Positions 57,645-64,000 of a stretch of 64,000 bases of DNA are shown here, in pieces. This DNA comes from Callorhinus ursinus (taxonomy: Eukaryota; Chordata; Mammalia; Carnivora; Otariidae), in assembly GCF_003265705.1 (NCBI RefSeq), contig NW_020312775.1, forward strand, positions 8,404,075-8,468,074. Direction: 5' to 3'. Each line of letters starts with the position of its first letter. Position 1 is the stretch's first letter. Below the pieces are notes generated by a model, which was not told the DNA's origin, did not search any database, and saw only the letters and a list, made by a program, of their open reading frames with translations. The position numbers were made by a program, and so were the translations under genes.

Positions 57645-57868
57645 TGTCTTCTACAACTGTTCTGTCCAATATAGCTGTGATTAGGCACAAGTATTTAAAA
57701 ATAAATTTTAATTAAAATTAAACATAATCTAAATATCAGTTCCTTAGTCTAATCAGCCACATTTTAAGTTTTCATACCTATATGTGGGTAGTAGCTAGTA
57801 CCTTGAACAGCACAGATATACAACATTTCCATTATTGCATGAAGTTCTGTTGGACTATACTGTTCTAA
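57645..57868. mobile_element. hAT-type non-autonomous DNA transposon relic (MER-like)
   Basis: Ends are imperfect inverted repeats, 'ctgttctgtccaatatagc' at the left and 'agttctgttggactatactg' at the right. Internal 'attaaaattaaacataatc', 'agtctaatcagccacattt' and 'agatatacaacatttcc' follow the order of a common ancient mammalian hAT-Charlie MITE. I am unsure of the family name. Confidence 0.65.
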
Positions 57869-58636
57869 GATATTATATTTTTCTTTACAAAAATTTATGT
57901 TCAGTTAGGTGATTACATGTGAACCTCCCACAGATATTTACAAATCTATGAATGATTTGCTGATTTACATATTTAAATTTCATACTGTCCAAGGAATTGA
58001 AGAGGAGTTGCCCACCTGTGAGACATAATTTTCAATAAAGTTTTGGCCAGATATCTAAGTTTGATGCCCAAGTGTGGTGCCCACATGAGCTCATTATCAT
58101 TATTGAATGACTATTCCAAGGTGGTTCCTCTGCTTTCTCTCCTTTAGGAATAAAAAATGACTAACACATGGATCCATCATTAGTGCTACCCTGATAACAG
58201 TTATTCAACTGACATTCAAACCCATGTGAGAAATGAAAAACAAAACAAAACTGAAGCTTTTGCCATATGTTAGACCATAACTTGAGAATAGTGGGAAAAA
58301 TGAAAAGGCAAATAAAGATGCATGGCTCCTTAATTCATCACCTCACAAACATTAACAGAGATATGTCTTATGTACAGAAAAAAGTAAAAAGTTTGGGATA
58401 CTTGAATATCCTGAATTCCAAACCTATATAAAGTTATTTACCCTTGTTTACAGGGACAAACTTTTCTTGAGAAAAACCTCAGATAATTTTCCCAAGTGTT
58501 CATCTTTTGGTGAAGGCGCTAAATATCATTCATATGTGTTTATCTCATTAATTTACTTAAGCCTTAATACAATATAAAAGAAAAAAAATGAAGTCAACAA
58601 TAAAATTCTCCCCAAAACTACTTCAAAATTATTTTA
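57869..58636. other. Intronic sequence, nothing recognised
   Basis: AT-rich intron. No open frame or repeat that I recognise. Confidence 0.45.
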
Positions 58637-58646
58637 TAAAACAACT

Positions 58647-58831
58647 ATTTTTTTAGACATGGAGAGAGAGTGGGGGGAGGGGCAGAAGGAGAGGGAGATA
58701 GAAAATCCTCAAGCAGACTCCCCACCTGAGCATGGAGCCTGACTTGGGGCTCAGTTCCAAGACCCTGAGATCATGACCTGAGCTGAAATCCAGAGTTGGC
58801 TGTTTATCCGACCAAGCCACACAGGCACCCC
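58647..58831 (-). mobile_element. SINEC, minus strand, older subtype
   Basis: Reverse SINEC ('gagcatggagcctgacttgg', 'gatcatgacctgagctgaaa', 'caagccacacaggcacc'). TSD taaaacaact at 58637-58646 and 58832-58841. Confidence 0.94.
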
Positions 58832-58841
58832 TAAAACAACT

Positions 58842-59157
58842 TTTATTTTTTCTGTTAGGGATATAGCAAGCTAAAGTATCAATCTCTGATAAAAATTTAC
58901 AACCTACTAGTAAACCTTTATTTTCAGAAAAAATGATGAAAAATACTGCATGGCAAGTGGCCAGTGCATTATTTACAAAATACAAAACTCTACATTTTTT
59001 AAATATACATATGCATAAATAAAAAAAAAACTCAGAAAAGAAAACAACATATTATATGAATTGGATGAAACACATTTTGTGTTGATTTTAGATTTTGATA
59101 TCTTACATGACATTTATCTCAAGTACACAAAACAGCACATTCCAGTTCAAGTTAAAA
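58842..59157. other. Intronic sequence, nothing recognised
   Basis: AT-rich intron between two SINEs. Confidence 0.45.
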
Positions 59158-59167
59158 AAAATTGTGG

Positions 59168-59270
59168 GGGTGCCTAGGTGGCTCAGTTGGTTAAGCATAC
59201 AACTAGATTTTGGGTTAGATCATGCCCCTCTGTCCCACTATCTCTCTAAAATTAATAAATAAATCTTTTC
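59168..59270 (+). mobile_element. Short SINEC (+), internally deleted
   Basis: Head ('gtgcctaggtggctcagttg') joins directly to the end ('ctctctaaaattaataaata'). The middle 80-90 bases are missing. TSD aaaattgtggg at 59158-59167 (with 59168) and 59271-59281 shows it inserted as one unit. Confidence 0.9.
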
Positions 59271-59281
59271 AAAATTGTGGG

Positions 59282-59719
59282 CTTTTTAATAACCTCATGT
59301 AATGCAAAAGACTTAATTTCATTTGTTAAAAATATTTCTTCCTAAATTCAAGAATAAGCTTAGTGTTTCCAAACACAGGATAGAAACTGCTGAAATAAGC
59401 GAGATGTTAATTTCATCTGAGACTTTACTTCTTTAATTCTTTTGATTTCTAAAATCAAAGAAGAAAAGGTTGTCATTGGATATCAAACTTCAAAGAGAAG
59501 TATACTTGCTTTTGAAAAAAATGAATAAAGTATATTTGTTGCCAAATAAAAGCTATTTTTGTCTATTGTTCCAGAAAACAACCAAACCATCGTACAAAAC
59601 TTTAACATTTTTGTCATATACATGTGCAAGTCAACCCTTCATTGCACATTGGAAGGTAATAAGTAACACAGCACTTCCAGAGTTATAAATCTGGTGTACT
59701 TGCCCAGAACATGCATACA
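59282..59719. other. Intronic sequence, nothing recognised
   Basis: AT-rich intron. The 72-codon frame at 59470-59688 has no recognised domain. Confidence 0.45.
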
Positions 59720-60680
59720 GTGCCAGTAAGTACTAAAAAGAGTTCCAAAGACCCTCCTGCACTGTTGATAGGAAAGCAAACTGGTACAGCCACTCTGGAA
59801 AACAGTATGGAGTTTCCTAAAATAAGTTAAAAATAGAACAGCCTTATTATTCAGCAATCACACTACAAGGTATTTACCCAAATAATAAAATAATAATAAT
59901 AATTCAAAGTGATACAGTACTACTACTACTAATAATAATAATAAAGGGGAAAATTCAACAAGAAAATATAACAATTGTAAATACTTATGTACCCAACAAA
60001 GGAGCACCCAAATATATAATACAGTTAATAACAAACACAGAGGAACTAATCGATAGTAATACAATTATAATAGGGGTGATTAACATCCCACTTACATCAA
60101 CCAACAATTCATCCAAACAGAAAATCAATAAAGAAACAGTGGCATTCAAAGATACACTGGACCAGATGGATTTAACATATATATTCAGGACATTCAATCA
60201 TAACAGAACAGAATACATATTCTTTTCAAGTGCACATGGACCATTCTTTAGAATGGATCACACATTAGAGCACAAAACAAGTCTCAATGAATTAAAAAAG
60301 ACCGAAGTCATACCATGCATCTTTTTCTCACCACAATTCTATGAAACTAGAAATCAACTACAAGAAAAAAAATGAAAAGAACACAAATACATGAAAGTTA
60401 AATAGCATGTTACTAAACACTGAATGCATCAATGAGAAATAAAAGAAGAAATAAAACAGTACATGGAAACAACTGAAAATGAGAACACAATGGTCTAAGA
60501 CCTCTGAGGTTAACAAAAGCAGTTCTAAGAGTGAAGTTTATAGCAATACAAGCCTACCTCAAGAAGGAAGAAAAATCTCAAATAAAAAACCTAACCTTAC
60601 ACCTAAAGGAGCTAGAAAAGCAACAATGAACAAAACACAAATCCAGCAGAAAGAAGGAAATAATAAATGTTAAAGCAGAA
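59720..60680 (+). mobile_element. Rearranged older L1 pieces (+)
   Basis: 59745-59880 matches the ORF2 C-terminal region ('ggtacagccactctggaaaa', 'caaggtatttaccca'). After an AAT/TAC microsatellite (about 59885-59945), 59950-60680 matches the earlier endonuclease region (60076-60375: DTLDQMDLTYIFRTFNHNRT). The order is therefore 3' part before 5' part. Confidence 0.75.
59881..59945 (+). repeat. AAT / TAC trinucleotide microsatellite
   Basis: Two AAT-rich runs flank (TAC)4-5. It forms the junction between the two L1 pieces. Confidence 0.85.
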
Positions 60681-62289
60681 ATAGAGGAGGGTGTAGTTAA
60701 GGTGGCAGAGTAGTAGGAGGACCCTATGCTTACCTCTTCTCTGGACCACAACTGGATAAATATCAAACCTTTCTGAACACCCCAGAAATCGATTTGAGGA
60801 CTGAGATAACAAATAGCCAAGCTAAAGGGAGAAAAGAGGCTACATTGTACAAGATAGGAGGTGCAGAGATGTGATTTGGGAGAGAAAAGTAACACCTGTG
60901 CTGGTAGGAGAGGGAGCCCTGATCAGGGAAAGGAGAAAGAGAGAGAGAGCGTGCGCAAAGCACAGTTCACTGCACAAGAAAAATGTTTCCCTGAAACCAT
61001 TGATGGGAAAACCAAATGGGCTGATAACTGCAAGATTTTATAAGCAGCAGAGCTCAAAGTCTGAAGTTTGAGAAGTCTGTGCCATCACCGGGGTGGAGCC
61101 TGGGAGGCATAGAGGTGTTCCTTTGGAGGAGGGCAGAGACCTGGGAGTGGACAGCATGGACTGAGAATCCCCTGGGTCGCATTGGGTGAGACAATCCCCC
61201 TTGGAGTGAATTTGAGAGTGGTGTCACTGCCTCTCAGGGGACAAAATAGCCAGCAGGCACCGTTGAGCTGCCTTGTTTGTTAACATAGGAGCAGAGGAAG
61301 CTGCTGAGAGCACCTAACCTGGATGCTAGCTTTTCGCTTCACTTTACCATAAATTCCAAGCAACTGTGCTTCTGGGACAAATCCGTATCAACCACATCAT
61401 AATGAGACCTTCCTCCAGAGGATCAGCGTGTGTCCTTGCCACAGTTGGTCCTTATAACTTGGAGTTTTGAAACCCAGCCAGCAAGCCTGAGATAAAACAC
61501 AGGTGCACTACTCAGCCAGATGGACAGATGGTCCAGACACAGGGTGAAGGCAGAAATCTAAGGAAAGCCTGGGATAAATGAGGAGAGATTGTACAATCTT
61601 CTGTGAGGGCTTCCTAAACAACAGCAGGTGCCGACTTGCCTCTACAAGGATAAGAGAGTAGGCTGACACCATTTTTACCCCCCCATCAGCACAGACATAC
61701 ATCAATGAGCAGCATAGCACCCACAGTGGAGGCTTGAGCCACTTATAGCAAGCCCATTCCTGTGCTCTGCAGGTTCTTTTTCACAAGGGTAAATGTGCCT
61801 GAGAGTCAGAGCAGCAGCTGGCTCCTCCCCCAGAAGATCAGCAGAATCCACCTGCACATTTATGACTACTGACCATAGAGGGTTGCAAATCTTCAGCTCT
61901 ATGGGAAATAAGATCTAGCCTCTTTTAACAAGCAAACCAGAACACACCCAGTTAAAATTCACCACACAATGGACAAGGCCCAAACACTCCCACTGCAGGC
62001 AAGGAGAAACTGCTGAGGACTGACCTGAGGGAGGGAGCAGCCAAACACAACATGCAGCACATACCAAAAACACTTCTTGAAGTGTCAGGCCCTGGACAGT
62101 ATATGAGAACTTCTTAAAATACTAGCCAATATACTCAGGAGCAGGAAACATAATAGGCTTTCCTAATACAGAGAAGACAGAGACCTAGACAAAATACCAA
62201 GATGGAGTGATTCATCCCAAAAGAAAGAACAAGGAAACGTCATAGCCAGGGATCTAGTCAAAGCAGATATAAGTACTATGCCTGAATTA

Positions 62290-62491
62290 GATTTTTTCAT
62301 AAAGATTTTATTTATTTATTTGTTAGAGAGAGAGAGAGAGAGAGCACAAGCAGGGGGAGTGCAAGCAGAGGGAGAAGCAGGCTCCCTGCTGAGCCCAAAA
62401 AGGAGTCCAATGCAGGACTCGATCCCAGGACCCTGGGATCATGACCTGAGCTGAAGGCAGACACTTAACTGACTGAAACACCCAGGTGCCC
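62290..62491 (-). mobile_element. SINEC, minus strand, in L1 ORF1 region
   Basis: Reverse SINEC with 'gatcccaggaccctgggatc' and a diverged head ('actgaaacacccaggtgcc'). TSD cctgaatta at 62281-62289 and 62492-62500. Confidence 0.94.
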
Positions 62492-62499
62492 CCTGAATT

Positions 62500-63309
62500 A
62501 TAATTTAATACAAAAATCATAGGGATACTGGCTGGGCCTGAGAAAAGCATAGGAAACACCAGGGAGTCCCTTAACACAGAGATAAAATACCTAAAAACCA
62601 AGCCAGCGGAAATAAAAAATGCTATAACCAAAAAGCAAAACTGACTGAATATAATGATCAAAAGGATGGAAGAGGCAGAGGAACGAATAAGTGATATAGA
62701 AGAAAAGATTATGGAAAATAATGAAAAGAAGAGGGAAAGAAAAATATTGGAACAGAATGTAGAATTAGGGAACTCAGTGACTACATAATGTGTAATAATA
62801 CTCATATTATTCCCCAGAGGAATAACAGGGAAAAGGGGCAGATGGTTTATTTGAGGAAATTATAGATGAAAACTTGCCTAATTAGGGAAGGAAATAAACA
62901 TTCAAATCCAGGAGGCACAGAGAACTCCCATCAAAATCAACAAAACCAGGCCAACACCAAGACATACCTCAGTACAAAAATACAGATAAGGAAAGAATCC
63001 TGAATGGAGCAAAGGAAAAGAAATCCCTAACTTATAAGGGAAGACAAATAAGGTTAGCAGCAGATATCTCCACAGAATCTCGGTAAGCCAGAAGAAAGTG
63101 GAATTATATATTCAATGTGCTGAATGGAAAAAAAAAAATGCAGCAAAGTACATTATCCAGAAAGGCTGTCATTCAGATTAGAAGGGGAGATAAAGCATTT
63201 CCCAGACAAACACAAACTAAAGGAGTTTGTGATCACTAAAACAGCCCCACAAGAAATTTTAAGGGGGACGCTGAGTGGGGAAGAAAAGACCAAAAATAAC
63301 AAAAAATAG
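62500..63309 (+). pseudogene. L1 ORF1 remnant (third family)
   Basis: Coiled-coil region about 62580-62780 in broken frames, and the C-terminal piece 63124-63309 (VHYPERLSFRLEGEIKHFPD). Several stops. Confidence 0.75.
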
Positions 63310-63354
63310 AAAGGACCAGAGAACATCACCAGAAACACCAACTCTATAGGTAAT

Positions 63355-64000
63355 ACAATGACATTAAATTAATATCAATTAAAAAATCACTCCGAATGCA
63401 AATGTGCTAAACAGTCAAAACAAAAAATATAGGGTACCAGAATGGATAAAAAACAAGAAGCATCTGTATGCTGCCTACAGATATTCATTTTAGACCTAAA
63501 GGCACCTACAGATTGAAACTGAGGGGATGAAGAACTATCTATCATGCTAATGGACATCAAAAGAAAGCCAGAGTAGTCATACCTATCAGAAAAACTAAAT
63601 ATTGAAATAAAAACTGTAACAAAAGATGAAGAAGGACACTATATCATAATAAAGGGGTCTGTCCAACAAGAAGATATACAATTATAAATATTTATGCCCC
63701 CAGCGTGGGAGCACCCAATTATATAAATCAGTTAATAGCCAGCATAAAGTAAATCACTGATAACAATACAATAATAGTAGGGACTTTTAACCCCCCACAT
63801 ACATAAAATGGACAGACCATCTAAGCAGAAAATCAGCAAGGGAACAATGGCATTGAACGGCACACTGGACCAGATGAACTTCACAGATATATTCAGAACA
63901 TTTCATCCTCAAGCAGCAGAATAGACATTCTTTTCTAGTGTAAATGGAACGTTCTCCAGAATAGATTACATACTGGGTCACAAATCAGGCCTCAATAATT
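63355..64000 (+). pseudogene. L1 ORF2 5' part, cut by window edge
   Basis: Endonuclease-region sequence ('ggacactatatcataataaa', 'aatatttatgcccccagcg', 'atactgggtcacaaatcagg') in broken frames. It continues beyond 64000. Confidence 0.78.

Larger units (their letters stand above)
60690..64000 (+). mobile_element. L1 (+), 5' half, running out of the window
   Basis: 5' end 'taaggtggcagagtagtagg' at about 60690, an unusually long 5'UTR of about 1.4 kb, ORF1 about 62170-63310 with a SINE inserted, and the ORF2 endonuclease region from about 63355 to the window end. Frames are broken. The 5'UTR type differs from those at 3215 and 48472, so it is a third family. Confidence 0.87.

Noticed and set aside
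1..64000. tRNA genes within the SINEs
   Set aside because: SINEC heads derive from a tRNA and keep A/B-box-like sequence, but they are SINE copies with tails and TSDs, not tRNA genes.
1..64000. CRISPR-like array, operon or endogenous retrovirus
   Set aside because: No spaced short direct repeats, no LTR pairs and no gag/pol/env order. All reverse-transcriptase sequence is L1 type with poly(A) ends and TSDs.

Overview
This window is nuclear DNA from a placental mammal of the order Carnivora. The evidence is about twenty tRNA-derived SINEs of the carnivore SINEC type (the 'gcctgggtggctcag' head on one strand, 'ctgagccacccagg' on the other). Most copies have the head and body typical of non-dog caniforms (bear, seal or mustelid type) rather than the usual dog SINEC_Cf consensus. 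The exact species cannot be named from sequence alone.

The only host coding sequence I can support is one large exon on the minus strand at about 45604-48117. It encodes most of the cadherin ectodomain, the transmembrane segment and the proximal cytoplasmic tail of protocadherin-11 (PCDH11X, a delta-1 protocadherin, X-linked in most mammals). The frame is open for about 845 codons. It has an AG acceptor-like boundary upstream and a clear GTAGGT donor downstream, so it is a spliced exon and not a retrocopy. The signal peptide and EC1 (upstream, above 64000) and the distal cytoplasmic tail (downstream, below 1) lie outside the window. Positions 1-45603 and 48118-64000 are therefore read as intron.

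Those intronic sequences are dominated by LINE-1. By position: 1-2000, SINEs and an old L1 fragment; 2000-11700, an orphan L1 5'UTR, then a nearly full-length L1 (3215-9035) joined to a second 5'-truncated L1 (9044-11695); 11700-18240, single-copy intron with SINEs and an older repeat; 18241-26190, a full-length old L1 on the minus strand, interrupted by two head-to-head L1 ends and a 100-N assembly gap; 26550-39325, an old plus-strand L1 that hosts a younger full-length L1 (29403-35335), an extra L1 tail (35336-35970) and a minus-strand L1 end (37743-38470); 39326-45579, intron with SINEs and a CA repeat; 45580-48117, the exon; 48472-55515, a full-length plus-strand L1; 55516-59720, intron, SINEs and a hAT-like element; 59720-60680, rearranged L1 pieces; 60690-64000, the 5' half of another L1.

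No CRISPR array, operon, RNA gene or novel multi-gene system is visible. The best leads are a 382-bp island of perfect identity between two otherwise diverged L1 copies, an exon boundary inside EC2, a Met/Lys coding microsatellite in the cytoplasmic tail, an insertion consisting only of poly(A), and a long antisense open frame in the L1 5'UTR. Boundaries of repeats are approximate unless a target-site duplication (TSD) is quoted.
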